A stretch of 64,000 bases of DNA from Phytopseudomonas straminea (GTDB lineage Bacteria > Pseudomonadota > Gammaproteobacteria > Pseudomonadales > Pseudomonadaceae), in NCBI RefSeq assembly GCF_900112645.1, contig NZ_FOMO01000001.1, positions 620,001 to 684,000 on the forward strand, given 5' to 3'. Made by a program: the position numbers and the translations under genes. Positions 22,287-31,396 of this stretch are shown piece after piece. Under the pieces are notes generated by a model. It made no database searches, was not told where the DNA came from, and saw only the letters and a program-made list of their open reading frames with translations. How positions within the stretch are numbered: position 1 is the stretch's first letter; each line of letters starts with the position of its first letter.

Positions 22287-22712
22287 ATGGCACTGTCCCC
22301 GTTTCACCTGGCCATCCCCGTCTACGACCTGGACGCCTCCCGGCATTTCTATGGCGAAGTGTTTGGCTGCGCCGAAGGCCGCAGCAGCGATCACTGGGTG
22401 GATTTCGACTTCTTCGGCCACCAGCTGGTGATCCACGAAGCCCCGAAAATGCCGCACCAGGAATCGGCTATCAGCAACCCGGTGGACGGCCACGACGTGC
22501 CGGTGCCGCACTTCGGCGTGATCCTCGACTGGCCAACCTGGGAAGCCCTGGCGCAGCGCCTGCAGGCACGCGAAATGGCCTTCGTGATCGAGCCCTATAT
22601 CCGCTTCAAGGGCCAGGTCGGCGAACAAGCCACCATGTTCCTGCTCGACCCCTGCGGCAACGCGCTGGAGTTCAAGGCGTTCAAGGACATGAGCCAGCTG
22701 TTCGCCAAATAG
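22287..22712 (+). CDS. VOC-superfamily (glyoxalase/dioxygenase fold) protein
   Basis: A 141-residue protein with two beta-alpha-beta-beta-beta modules. The first begins [22 protein letters not shown], the second has [10 protein letters not shown] and ends with [15 protein letters not shown]. The metal ligands expected in VOC enzymes are present: His near the N-terminus, His in the VPHFG strand and Glu in ALEFKAF. The substrate cannot be inferred; many such proteins are lyases or resistance proteins for small electrophiles. An AGGAG ribosome site lies 9 bases before the ATG. It is probably controlled by the divergent LysR. Confidence 0.9.
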   Translation: MALSPFHLAIPVYDLDASRHFYGEVFGCAEGRSSDHWVDFDFFGHQLVIHEAPKMPHQESAISNPVDGHDVPVPHFGVILDWPTWEALAQRLQAREMAFVIEPYIRFKGQVGEQATMFLLDPCGNALEFKAFKDMSQLFAK

Positions 22713-22724
22713 GTTTTAGGAACT

Positions 22725-22784
22725 TGATGGGTTGCACCCATCCTACGGGTCGACCGCGAAACGTAGGATGGGTGAAACCCATCA
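22725..22784. repeat. REP pair, family A (TAGGATGGGTGAAACCCATC), 3' of the RAYT
   Basis: Two inverted arms at 22725-22747 and 22762-22784 are variants of TGATGGGTTTCACCCATCCTAC. They start 12 bases after the VOC stop and lie just beyond the 3' end of the transposase gene. Confidence 0.85.
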
Positions 22785-22811
22785 GTGCTCCCTCGGTAAC
22801 CCATTCTGCAT

Positions 22812-23339
22812 CTACTCCCCCGCCGCCATCTCCACCTCCGCTGCCCATCCCCAATCCGGCGGATACACACCACGCTGCACATATGCGTGAAACGACGAAT
22901 GCGGCCAATCGCTCACCCGCGCCACCAATCCATGCTTGACCGGGTTGTGATGGATGTAATCCATATGCCGCCGCCAATCATCTTCATCCCGAATGGCGTG
23001 TTCCCAAAAGCGACGCTGCCAGACGCCACGTTCGCCCTTGGCTCTCTGACTTTGGCGCAGGTCCGCAGGAAGCGGAATCTGCCGGGAGAAATCACCTTTG
23101 ATGCGGCGCAACCGGTTGGAGAAATCCCTGTCGCCCTCGGGTAGGCGCATCAGCAGGCGGCAGTGTTCGGGAAGCACCACCCAGGCCTGTAGAGCGAAGG
23201 GCGCACGTTGCTGTTTCTGATGGATGCTCTGGCGCAGGGCGGCGATATGGGAGACCAGCCAGTCCTGGCGGCGATCGGCGAGAACCAAGGTGAAGAAATA
23301 GGTGCCACCTGCCTGGTAGTGGCGACGGTAGTTGGTCAT
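22812..23339 (-). CDS. REP-associated tyrosine transposase (RAYT), possibly degenerate active site
   Basis: A 175-residue Y1/HUH-type protein of the RAYT group, thought to move REP palindromes. Family features are MTNYRRHYQAGGTYFFTLVL at the N-terminus, RLPEGDRDFSNRLRRIKGDF in the middle, WQRRFWEHAIRDEDDWRRH, and the tyrosine motif DYIHHNPVKHGLV. The metal-binding HUH pair, normally HxH as in PDHLH, reads PEHCRLL here, so the second His is replaced by Arg. That should weaken or abolish nicking unless another residue compensates. The ATG at 23339 gives the family N-terminus; the frame runs on upstream through the flanking repeat. REP pairs of one family lie on both sides. Confidence 0.9.
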   Translation of the reverse strand: MTNYRRHYQAGGTYFFTLVLADRRQDWLVSHIAALRQSIHQKQQRAPFALQAWVVLPEHCRLLMRLPEGDRDFSNRLRRIKGDFSRQIPLPADLRQSQRAKGERGVWQRRFWEHAIRDEDDWRRHMDYIHHNPVKHGLVARVSDWPHSSFHAYVQRGVYPPDWGWAAEVEMAAGE

Positions 23340-23373
23340 CAACGTTCCCGTCCTTGGGTCGGTTTGTGTTTGC

Positions 23374-23464
23374 TGATGGGTTTCACCCATCCTACAAAAT
23401 AGCGGCGCTATCAATATATCGCGCCCAGACTCGTCGAGATCCGTAGGATGGGTGAAACCCATCA
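23374..23464. repeat. REP pair, family A, 5' of the RAYT
   Basis: The inverted arms TGATGGGTTTCACCCATCCTAC-type (23374-23395) and GTAGGATGGGTGAAACCCATCA-type (23443-23464) are perfect complements separated by 47 bases. Together with 22725-22784 they frame the transposase, and they end 12 bases before the Sco1-like stop. Confidence 0.88.
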
Positions 23465-23475
23465 ACCACCGCCGA

Positions 23476-24114
23476 TCATTTTCCGCCGACCAACCCAGGC
23501 AACTGCGCCGCCAGCTTGTCGATATTGATCGGCGCACGAATGAAGCCGCGCTGGGTGCCGTCCGGGCCGATGATGGCGAGGTTGCCGCTGTGGTCGACGG
23601 TGTAGTTTTCCTTGCTGGTATCGGCAGGAATGAAGGGGATGCTTACCGCGCTGGACAGCTTCTGGATGGTGTCCGGCTCGCCGCTCAGGCCCATGAAGCC
23701 AGCGTTGAAGTAGCCCAGGTATTTCTTCATCTGCTCCGGCGTGTCGCGGGCCGGGTCGACGCTCACCAGCACGATGCGCAGGTTGTTCCAGGTCTCTTCC
23801 GGGATCTGCGTGCGCAGTTGGCGCAGTTGCGCCAGGGTCGCCGGGCAGATGTCCGGGCAGAAGGTGTAGCCGAAGAACAACAGGCTCCACTGATCCTTGA
23901 GCTGGCCGGTGGAGAAGGCTTGGCTGTCCTGGTCGAGGAAATCCAGAGCAGGCACCTGGCGCGGCTGGGGCAGCATGACGAGGCCGGCGTCGAGCAGGGC
24001 AGCAGCGTCGTTTGACTTGCCGCGCAGCGCCTGGCTAGCGATCAGGCCGAGCACCAGGGCCGCGGCGGCGATAAGGGCGAAGATAGCGATGTGCTTGCGA
24101 GTCATGGTGGCCAC
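23476..24114 (-). CDS. Sco1/SenC-family copper chaperone/thioredoxin-fold protein
   Basis: A membrane-anchored periplasmic thioredoxin-fold protein that delivers copper to, or reduces, the CuA centre of cytochrome c oxidase. Of its 212 residues, 10-30 form an N-terminal anchor helix. The copper site has the family motif FCPDICP (CxxxC) at about residues 81-87 and the distal His in YTVDHSGNLAIIGPDG. An alternative start four codons in (24105) is possible. Pseudomonads often have it next to cytochrome oxidase assembly genes. Here it stands alone beside the SulP and carbonic anhydrase genes. Confidence 0.93.
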   Translation of the reverse strand: MATMTRKHIAIFALIAAAALVLGLIASQALRGKSNDAAALLDAGLVMLPQPRQVPALDFLDQDSQAFSTGQLKDQWSLLFFGYTFCPDICPATLAQLRQLRTQIPEETWNNLRIVLVSVDPARDTPEQMKKYLGYFNAGFMGLSGEPDTIQKLSSAVSIPFIPADTSKENYTVDHSGNLAIIGPDGTQRGFIRAPINIDKLAAQLPGLVGGK

Positions 24115-24301
24115 GATGGTCAGGGTAAAAGGTATCGCCCTGAATGACCCGATGCCCCCGGCTCGGCGGGAGAGCTGTGCCTAGGGGCACAGGAATCGGC
24201 CATCTGGCGATGCGCAGCGGGGAAAGGTACCAGATACGCGGCGCCAGGTGGCCGTTGCACCCTGCGGCCAGCTGTCACGCTGACAGCCGGCCAGGAGCCC
24301 C

Positions 24302-25831
24302 TCAGGCCATGGCGCGGCGCATGTTCAGCGCGCGGCCTTCGAGGCGACGGGTCAGGCCATGGCGCTCGATCAGCAGCGCCCCGCCCTGCTGCTCGGCGGC
24401 GCGGCCCCAGTCGTCGAGCAGTTCCATGCAGGCATGGTCGACGTAGCTGAGCTTGTCGAGCGGCACGTGAAGGCGCGTGGTCGGCGCGATGCCTTCCAGC
24501 ACACTGGCCAGGTGCGGCACCTTGAGGAAGGTTGCCGAGCCGGTCAGGCGCAGTTCCGCTTCGTCGGGGCCGAGCTCGTTGAGGCTGACCTTCAGGCGCG
24601 AGGCCTTGCCGGCCAGCTTGAGCAGGGTCAGGGCGAAGCCGATCAGCACGCCAGTCAGCAGGTCCACGGTGACGATGCCCAGGGCGGTGGCCGCATAGAT
24701 GAACACCGGAGCACGGCCGTAACGGCCCAGGCCGCGAATGGCCTTGATGTCGACCAGCTTGAAGCCGGTGTACACCAGCACGCCGCCCAGGCAGGCGACG
24801 GGAATGCTTTGCAGCACCGCCGGCAGCACCATCACGAAGGCCAGCAGCCAGGCACCGTGGAAGATGGTCGATAGGCGGGTACGTGCACCGGCCTGGACGT
24901 TGGCCGAGCTGCGTACGATCACGCCGGTCATCGGCAGCGCGCCGAGCACGCCGCAGAGCATGTTGCCGACGCCCTGGGCGGATAGTTCACGGTCCAGGTT
25001 GGAACGGGGGCCATTATGCATACGGTCCACCGCCGCGGCGGACAGCAGGGTTTCCGCACTGGCAATAAAGGCCAGCACCACCGCCGCCAGGATGATCTGC
25101 GGGTTGGCGAGGTTGAACAGGTCGGCCGGCTGTATCCAGTCGATGGCATCGCTCAGGTTGGCCGGCACCTCGACCCGTGCCACTCCCAGGCCCAGCCACA
25201 GGCTGACGGCGGTCATCAGCGTCACGCCGATCAGCGCGCCAGGCAGAAAGCGCAGGCTTTGCGGGCGCAATTTGTCCCACAGGAACATGCAGGTGATGGT
25301 GCCGAAGCCCAGCAGGGCCGCCGCCAGCGCACTGCCGCCGCCGAGGCCGGGAATGGCCTGGCTCAGAGTCGCGGGAAAGGCCATGAGGTTGTCCAGGCCG
25401 GAGGCCTGGGGCTTCACGTCGAACATCACGTGGAACTGCGAAAGCAAGATAAGGATGCCGATACCGGCGAGCATGCCGTACACCACCGCCGGGGCGGTAA
25501 CGCGGAACCAGCATCCCAGGCGCAGGCGCCCGGCGACCAATTGCAGCAGACCGGCGAGCAGCAGGATCGGCCCGAGCATGGCGATACCGTGGGTGCGTAC
25601 CAGCTCGAACACCAGCACGGCGAGGCCCGCCGCCGGGCCGCTGACCTGCAGCGGCGAGCCGGCTATCCAGCCGACCACCAGGCCGCCAATGATGCCGGTG
25701 ATCAGGCCCTTGGCCGGTGGCATGCCGGAGGCGATGGCGATACCCATGCACAGCGGCAGGGCGACGAGGAAAACCACGATGGATGCCAGGGCATCGCGTG
25801 GCAGAGCGGATTTGAATGAAGCGAGGGTCAT
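24302..25831 (-). CDS. SulP-family anion permease with C-terminal STAS domain
   Basis: A 509-residue inner membrane transporter. The SulP core has about 12-14 helices with landmarks ALPLCMGIAIASGMPPAKG, GSPLQVSGPAAGLAVLVFE and SAETLLSAAAVDRMHNG. A short STAS domain lies at the end (LRLTGSATFLKVPHLASVL, DKLSYVDHACMELL). Despite the name, SulP members carry sulfate, bicarbonate or dicarboxylates. The beta-carbonic anhydrase gene immediately upstream on the same strand favours bicarbonate. A good AGGAG site precedes the ATG. A GCTGTCA/TGACAGC hairpin at 24271-24287 follows the gene. Confidence 0.92.
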   Translation of the reverse strand: MTLASFKSALPRDALASIVVFLVALPLCMGIAIASGMPPAKGLITGIIGGLVVGWIAGSPLQVSGPAAGLAVLVFELVRTHGIAMLGPILLLAGLLQLVAGRLRLGCWFRVTAPAVVYGMLAGIGILILLSQFHVMFDVKPQASGLDNLMAFPATLSQAIPGLGGGSALAAALLGFGTITCMFLWDKLRPQSLRFLPGALIGVTLMTAVSLWLGLGVARVEVPANLSDAIDWIQPADLFNLANPQIILAAVVLAFIASAETLLSAAAVDRMHNGPRSNLDRELSAQGVGNMLCGVLGALPMTGVIVRSSANVQAGARTRLSTIFHGAWLLAFVMVLPAVLQSIPVACLGGVLVYTGFKLVDIKAIRGLGRYGRAPVFIYAATALGIVTVDLLTGVLIGFALTLLKLAGKASRLKVSLNELGPDEAELRLTGSATFLKVPHLASVLEGIAPTTRLHVPLDKLSYVDHACMELLDDWGRAAEQQGGALLIERHGLTRRLEGRALNMRRAMA

Positions 25832-26026
25832 GGTGCGGTCTCCTGCAGATCCGGCGCACGAAAGGTCATGACGGAGAGCTATGGCTCGCCGTCAGCAGGT
25901 GTAAGGCAGTCAGAACCCAAGGAGCTTGTTGCCTGAGGTCAGGCAACAAGCCAGAACGGCTGTCGATTGTGGGCGGTTAATCCGCGGGTCGATTCATGGC
26001 CACCGGGTGACGTCCTGTCATTAGCG

Positions 26027-26758
26027 TTACGAGGCCAGGTAACGGGCTCGCGGGCTGGCATTGGGGGTGGTTTCGCCATCGAGGGGCAGGAACTCGCCAC
26101 GCTCGGCGTCGTACGCCTTGATGGTGCAGTTCTCGATGTCGTAGACCCAGCCGTGGATGAACAACTGGCCGCTGGCCAGGCGCGCAGCGACGGAAGGATG
26201 AGTGCGCAGATGATCGAGCTGAGCGACCACGTTCTCTTCGGTCAGCACGCCAAGTTCCTGGTGCTCGGCGCAGCTGCAGCTCTGCTGGGTAACGGTCTTG
26301 GCGACCTCGGCATGGCGCAGCCAGGCCTTGACGGTAGGCATGCGCTCGATGCTCTGCGGGTTGAGCACCGCCTTCATGGCGCCGCAATCGGAGTGGCCGC
26401 AGATGATGATGTGCTGCACGCCCAGGCCCATCACCGCGTATTCGATGGCAGTGGAAACGCCACCGTTCATCTGGCCGTAGGGCGGCACCACGTTGCCGAC
26501 GTTACGGGTCACGAACAGCGAGCCGGGATCGCTCTGGGTGATCAGCTCGGGAACGATGCGCGAATCGGCACAGGTGATGAACATGGCCCGGGGGCTTTGC
26601 TGGTTGGCCAGTTTGCTGAACAGCTCGCGCTGCTCGGGGAACACGTCGTTACGAAAACGCTGGAAGCCATCAAGCAGGGTTTGCAGGGCCTCGTCTGCGC
26701 TCTGCTTGCCGGCTGCTGGGGGTGTGGCGGATCGGATGGAACGAACACGCTCGCTCAT
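26027..26758 (-). CDS. Beta-carbonic anhydrase (copy 1, psCA1-like)
   Basis: A zinc enzyme that interconverts CO2 and bicarbonate, 243 residues. Zinc and catalytic residues are visible in FITCADSRIVPE (Cys, then the Asp-Arg dyad) and IICGHSDCGAM (His and Cys). MNGGVSTAIEYAV separates them. AGGAGG lies just before the ATG. Its placement before a SulP permease resembles PAO1 PA0102-PA0103, where the enzyme is psCA1. A close paralogue lies at 38695-39420. The pair with SulP suggests a bicarbonate supply module. Confidence 0.95.
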   Translation of the reverse strand: MSERVRSIRSATPPAAGKQSADEALQTLLDGFQRFRNDVFPEQRELFSKLANQQSPRAMFITCADSRIVPELITQSDPGSLFVTRNVGNVVPPYGQMNGGVSTAIEYAVMGLGVQHIIICGHSDCGAMKAVLNPQSIERMPTVKAWLRHAEVAKTVTQQSCSCAEHQELGVLTEENVVAQLDHLRTHPSVAARLASGQLFIHGWVYDIENCTIKAYDAERGEFLPLDGETTPNASPRARYLAS

Positions 26759-27115
26759 GGTGCCTCCTGGTTTTCAGTCGTGATATTGACTTGCCATCTA
26801 GTGGCAGTTTGATTCGTGACTCATAGGTCACATAGCAAACGAACTTACCCATGAAGGCTTAAACCAACCTTAATCGCAAGAAATCCGCCTAATATCGGCG
26901 GTGCTTTTGTAACCGCATGCCACCATGCGTGGATAAACGCGATGGTTTACCCAGCCGCTCTAACATGGGCCTGATAGCGACCATTCAAAAACGCGCAGAT
27001 GTCTTTTCCGTGACAGCCCGGCGCCTTTGATCGAGAAACAAGGGTGTGGGTAGGAGAGCAAGACGAACCCTATCCCGCACAAACCTGCTGTACGGGATAG
27101 GGCTGCATGGCAGGA
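26759..27115. other. Intergenic region between carbonic anhydrase and pgi, with pgi hairpin
   Basis: No gene is visible. The left part holds the leftward promoter of the carbonic anhydrase gene and a CCGCC/GGCGG inverted repeat (26885-26901). At 26872-26889 there is an 18-base stretch, AATCGCAAGAAATCCGCC, closely similar to the tandem repeats at 61516-61566. At the right edge an inverted repeat (CCCTATCCCG 27068-27077, CGGGATAGGG 27093-27102) lies 13 bases past the pgi stop and is the likely pgi 3' hairpin, though without a T-run. Confidence 0.6.
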
Positions 27116-28780
27116 TCAGCCGCGGTGGCGACCGCGGAAGAAGTCGATCAGGCCTTGAGTGGAACCGTCCTCGGCCTTCGGCTCGTCGCTGCCGACCATG
27201 CGCGAATAGACGCCCTTGCCCAGCTCCTTGCCCAGCTCCACGCCCCATTGGTCGAAGGCGTTATTGCCCCAGATGACGCTCTGCACGAACACCTTGTGCT
27301 CGTACATGGCGATCAGCGCGCCGAGGCGACGCGGGCTGACGCGCTCCATCACCAGGGTGTTGCTCGGCCGGTTACCGGGGATCACCTTGTGCGGCGCCAG
27401 GCGCTGCACGTCTTCCTCGCTCATGCCCTTGGCGCGCAACTCGGCCTCGGCCTCTTCACGAGACTTGCCAAGCATAAGCGCCTGGCTCTGCGACAGGCAG
27501 TTGGCGTACAGCCACTGGTGGTGATCGGCGACCGGGTTGTAGCTGCTCACCGGCACGATGAAATCCGCCGGAATCAGTTGGGTGCCCTGGTGCAGCAACT
27601 GGTGGTAGGCGTGCTGGCCGTTACAGCCCACACCGCCCCAGATCACAGGGCCAGTGGCGACGCTGACCGGCTGACCATCACCGCGCACGCTCTTGCCGTT
27701 GGACTCCATGTCCAGCTGCTGCAGGTGCTTGGTGATGTTACGCAGGTAGTGGTCGTACGGCAGGATGGCATGGCTCTGGGCATTCCAGAAATTGCCGTAC
27801 CAGACGCCGAGGAGCGCCAGCAACACCGGCATGTTTTCCTCGAATGGCGCGGTCTTGAAGTGCTCGTCCATGCGATAGGCGCCGGACAGCAGCTCCTTGA
27901 AGTTGGACATACCAATGGACAGCGCGATGGGCAACCCAATGGCCGACCACAGCGAGTAACGGCCGCCGACCCAGTCCCACATCGGGAAGATGTTCTCTTC
28001 GCGAATGCCGAAACCCACCGCCGCTTCACGGTTGCTCGACACGGCGATGAAGTGCCGATACAGCTCGGCTTCGGAACCGCCCTGGGCCAAGTACCAGCCG
28101 CGGGCCGCCTGGGCATTCTTCAGGGTTTCCAAGGTGCCGAAGGACTTCGACGAAACGATGAACAGGGTGGTCTCGGCGCGCAGCTTGGCGGCCAGCTCAT
28201 GGAATTCGCTGCCATCGATATTGGCCAGGTAATGGCAGCGCACGCCGCGCTGGGCGAACGGCAACAGCGCCTCGGAAACCAACTGCGGGCCGAGGAAGGA
28301 GCCACCAATACCGATGTTCACCACGTCGGTGATCGGCTTCTCGGTGTAGCCGCGCCACAGGCCGTCGTGGATGCGACCGACCAGCTCGGTCATCTGCTGC
28401 AGCACGCGCTGCACCTCGGGGATGATATCGACGCCGTCAACTTCCACCTTGTCGCCCAGCGGGCGGCGCAGCGCGGTGTGCAGGGCCGGGCGCTTTTCGG
28501 TGTTGTTCAGCAGCTCGCCTTCGAACAGCGCGCGAATGGCCTTTTCCAGCCCGACTTCACGTGCCAGGTTGACCAGCAGCTCGCGGGTTTCGGTGTTGAT
28601 CAGGTTCTTCGAGTAATCCAGGAACAGCCCGCAGCCGCTCAGGCTGAAGGTGTCGAAACGCTTCGGGTCGGCGGCGAAGGCCTGGCGCATGCTGAAGTCG
28701 GCAAGACGCGCACGGTGGGCGACCAGGGCCTGCCAGCTCGGCAGTTGGGTGACATCCATCGATGAAGAAAGGTACGGCAT
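27116..28780 (-). CDS. pgi: Glucose-6-phosphate isomerase
   Basis: Interconverts glucose-6-P and fructose-6-P; in pseudomonads it links the Entner-Doudoroff cycle and gluconeogenesis. It has 554 residues. The sugar-phosphate isomerase signatures are visible: [46 protein letters not shown] and, toward the C-terminus, [11 protein letters not shown]. The catalytic Glu-His region lies near [23 protein letters not shown] precedes the ATG. The gene follows mtlZ by 123 bases on the same strand. Fructose-6-P made by the mannitol pathway would be its substrate, so the placement makes metabolic sense. Confidence 0.97.
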   Translation of the reverse strand: MPYLSSSMDVTQLPSWQALVAHRARLADFSMRQAFAADPKRFDTFSLSGCGLFLDYSKNLINTETRELLVNLAREVGLEKAIRALFEGELLNNTEKRPALHTALRRPLGDKVEVDGVDIIPEVQRVLQQMTELVGRIHDGLWRGYTEKPITDVVNIGIGGSFLGPQLVSEALLPFAQRGVRCHYLANIDGSEFHELAAKLRAETTLFIVSSKSFGTLETLKNAQAARGWYLAQGGSEAELYRHFIAVSSNREAAVGFGIREENIFPMWDWVGGRYSLWSAIGLPIALSIGMSNFKELLSGAYRMDEHFKTAPFEENMPVLLALLGVWYGNFWNAQSHAILPYDHYLRNITKHLQQLDMESNGKSVRGDGQPVSVATGPVIWGGVGCNGQHAYHQLLHQGTQLIPADFIVPVSSYNPVADHHQWLYANCLSQSQALMLGKSREEAEAELRAKGMSEEDVQRLAPHKVIPGNRPSNTLVMERVSPRRLGALIAMYEHKVFVQSVIWGNNAFDQWGVELGKELGKGVYSRMVGSDEPKAEDGSTQGLIDFFRGRHRG

Positions 28781-28903
28781 GAAGACTCCTTGGTTCGGGC
28801 CAGCCTCCCGGCCCTGCGAATTCGATTACATGCCGAGGGACGCGTGCGTTGGCAAGTACGGCGTTGAAAATTGCCTACTACGCCTCGCGCCCCTGAACGG
28901 CCT

Positions 28904-29839
28904 TTACTGCGCCAGCTCATGCCGATACGGCAGTTGCGGGCCAACCCGTGAGCAGGTCAGCGCCGCCGCCTGCACGGCGAAATCGAGCATCGCCGAGAGC
29001 GCTTCGCGCGACAAGCCGGCCACGCCAGCCGGGCTGTCCAGCCCATGCTGCACCAGGTAGGCGATGATCGCCGCCTGAAAGGTGTCGCCGGCGCCCACGG
29101 TGTCACGGGTGACCACCTGGCGTGCCGGTAACGACCAGTGCCCATGCTGCCGGCTGAACACGCTCGCACCCTCGCTGCCGCGGGTCAGGAACACCACCTG
29201 GCAACGCTGGGCCAACCAGCGCTCGATGCTCGTCGACGGTGAGACACCGGGATACAGCAGCTCCAGGTCCTCCTCGCTGACCTTGATCAGATGCGCGTGG
29301 GCGGCAAAAGATTCAATTCGCTGCCGCCAGCGCTCGATATCGGGTGCCGGATTGAGACGCACGTTGGGGTCCAGGCTGATCAGCCGCCGCCCGCTCTCGC
29401 GCTCCACCAGCGCCAGCAAGGTGTCGCCAACCGGCGCCACCACCAGGGAATAGGAGCCGACGTGCAGGCCCGTCACCGTCTCGTCGAGCACCGGCAAATG
29501 CGCGGCCAGCACCTGACGATCAGCGCAGCCCTCGCCGCGGAACATGTACTGCGGCGAGCCTTGGGCATCCAGCGCGACCATGGCCATGGTGGTCGGCGCG
29601 TCGCTGGCGAGCAGGTAACGATCACTGACGCCCTCCTCGCTCAGCACCTGGCGCAGGCGCTGTCCGAGGTAGTCGCTGGAGATGCCGCCGAATAGCGCCG
29701 ACTCGACACCGAGGCGGCGCAGGCCGACCGCCACGTTGAACGGCGAGCCGCCGGCCAAGGCCTTGAAATTCAGCTCGCTGCTGCGCTCGCCGGGGTTGCA
29801 GAAGAAATCGAACAGGGCTTCGCCGCATACCAGGTACAT
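28904..29839 (-). CDS. mtlZ: Fructokinase of the mannitol cluster (PfkB family)
   Basis: Phosphorylates fructose, the product of mannitol 2-dehydrogenase, to fructose-6-P. It has 311 residues. The PfkB fold is shown by the N-terminal GGSPFNVAVGLRRLG (about residue 31) and the C-terminal anion-hole motif TVGAGDTFQAA with the catalytic Asp. The N-terminus MYLVCGEALFDFF matches the MtlZ/ScrK type. Last of the mtl genes, it lies 69 bases after the xylulokinase gene and is followed by pgi. Confidence 0.9.
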   Translation of the reverse strand: MYLVCGEALFDFFCNPGERSSELNFKALAGGSPFNVAVGLRRLGVESALFGGISSDYLGQRLRQVLSEEGVSDRYLLASDAPTTMAMVALDAQGSPQYMFRGEGCADRQVLAAHLPVLDETVTGLHVGSYSLVVAPVGDTLLALVERESGRRLISLDPNVRLNPAPDIERWRQRIESFAAHAHLIKVSEEDLELLYPGVSPSTSIERWLAQRCQVVFLTRGSEGASVFSRQHGHWSLPARQVVTRDTVGAGDTFQAAIIAYLVQHGLDSPAGVAGLSREALSAMLDFAVQAAALTCSRVGPQLPYRHELAQ

Positions 29840-29908
29840 GGGATCTCCGCGTCACGGAAAGGCGCCTTCGCGCAGGGAAAAAGCCGGCGAATGTATCGCC
29901 GGCGTGGA

Positions 29909-31393
29909 TTATTGCAGCGCGCGCACCTGCTCGCGATAGCGCTGGTAGACGCCCTCGTAGGCACGGCTGCGCAGCTCGTCGGGCTCGGCGCTGCGAGCGT
30001 CATCGAGGCTCACGCAGCGCTCGCATAGGCTTTGCAGGCTCAACGCCTCGCCGTGTTGATGGCTCACGCACCAGGCCGCCTGAATCGCCGCACCGAGCGC
30101 CGCCGCCTCGGTGTGCTGCGGGCAGGCCACCGGCGCGCCCATGATGTCGGCGACGATCTGCCGCCAGGTCGCGCTCTTCGCACCGCCACCGATCAGGCGG
30201 ATGCTGTCGCTGCGAATGCCGCTGTCCTTGAGCAGATCGAGGCCGTAGCGCAGGCCGAAGGTGGTGCCTTCCACCACTGCGCGGCAGAGGTTGGCGCGGG
30301 TCAGGTTGTCGCTCGTGAGGCCATGCAGGCTGGCGGTGGCCAGCGGCAGCGCCGGCACCCGCTCGCCATTGAGGAACGGCAGCATCAGCACGCCTCCGGC
30401 GCCTATGGGCGCCTCGCCGACCAGGGCGCCGAAGGTTTCCACATCCAGCCCCAGCAGGTCGCGGATCGCGCCGCTGGCGTTGGTCAGGTTCATGGTGCAG
30501 ATAAGCGGCAGCCAGCCGCCGGAGGACGAACAGAAGGTCGCCACCTGCGGGTGTGGGCTGACGCGCGGCTGATCGGCGTAGGCGTACACCGTGCCCGAGG
30601 TGCCGAGGCTCATGGTGATGGCGCCCGGGGCGATGTTGCCGGTGCCGATGGCGCCCATCATGTTGTCGCCACCGCCGCTGGCCACCAGCGCCCAAGGGTT
30701 TAGGCCCAGGCGCTCGGCGATTTCCGGGCGAATCGAACCGACGCACCGGTCGGATTCGATCAGCTCCGGCAGCGCCCGCACCAGGGCGCCCTCCGGGTCG
30801 ATCAGCTCCAGCAGCTCGGTGTCCCAGGTGCGCGTACGCACGTTGAAATAACCGCTGCCGGAGGCATCGCCGTACTCGGCGCAGGCGCGCCCGGTCAGCC
30901 AGTAGTTGAGGTAGTCGTGGGGCAACAGGATGTGGGCGATACGGCCGAACACCTCGGGGTGATGGTCACGGGTCCACAGCAGTTTCGACACCGTGTAGCC
31001 CGGTGCGATGGCCACGCCCAGGCGTTCCAGCGAGCCGCTGTCACCGCCGAGAAAATCCAGCAGGTGGGCGTTTTCGGCAGTCGACTCGGTGTCGCACCAG
31101 AGCTTGGCCGGGCGCAGCACCTCACCCTTGGCATCGAGCAGCACCAGGCCGTGCTGCTGGCCGGACACGCCGATACCGAGAATCTCGCTGCCCGCCACCC
31201 CGGCCTGCTGCAGGGCCTGGGCGGTGGCCTGCTCGAAGGCCAGCAGCCAGTCGGCAGGGTCCTGCTCGCGGCGGCCATTGGCGCCGCTGATCAGCCGGTG
31301 CGCCGCACTGCCCTCGCCGAGCACCTTGCCGCTGTGGATATCCAGAATCAGCGCTTTGGTGCCCTGGGTGCCGCAATCGATGCCGAGGTACAT
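29909..31393 (-). CDS. xylB: Xylulokinase of the polyol cluster (MtlY/XylB)
   Basis: Phosphorylates D-xylulose, the product of D-arabitol oxidation, with ATP. The 494-residue FGGY kinase has LGIDCGTQGTKALILD at the N-terminus, ISGQQHGLVLLD (substrate loop), GGGDNMMGAIGTG in the middle and the C-terminal LIGGGAKSATWRQIVADI. Called MtlY in the P. fluorescens mannitol operon. It starts three bases after the mtlD stop, with no strong ribosome site of its own, so translation is probably coupled. It lets one regulon handle both mannitol and arabitol. Confidence 0.94.
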   Translation of the reverse strand: MYLGIDCGTQGTKALILDIHSGKVLGEGSAAHRLISGANGRREQDPADWLLAFEQATAQALQQAGVAGSEILGIGVSGQQHGLVLLDAKGEVLRPAKLWCDTESTAENAHLLDFLGGDSGSLERLGVAIAPGYTVSKLLWTRDHHPEVFGRIAHILLPHDYLNYWLTGRACAEYGDASGSGYFNVRTRTWDTELLELIDPEGALVRALPELIESDRCVGSIRPEIAERLGLNPWALVASGGGDNMMGAIGTGNIAPGAITMSLGTSGTVYAYADQPRVSPHPQVATFCSSSGGWLPLICTMNLTNASGAIRDLLGLDVETFGALVGEAPIGAGGVLMLPFLNGERVPALPLATASLHGLTSDNLTRANLCRAVVEGTTFGLRYGLDLLKDSGIRSDSIRLIGGGAKSATWRQIVADIMGAPVACPQHTEAAALGAAIQAAWCVSHQHGEALSLQSLCERCVSLDDARSAEPDELRSRAYEGVYQRYREQVRALQ

Positions 31394-31396
31394 GGC

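Noticed and set aside
23540..23900. + strand frames overlapping the Sco1-like gene
   Set aside because: They are antisense shadows; the minus-strand frame has the CxxxC copper motif and an anchor helix.
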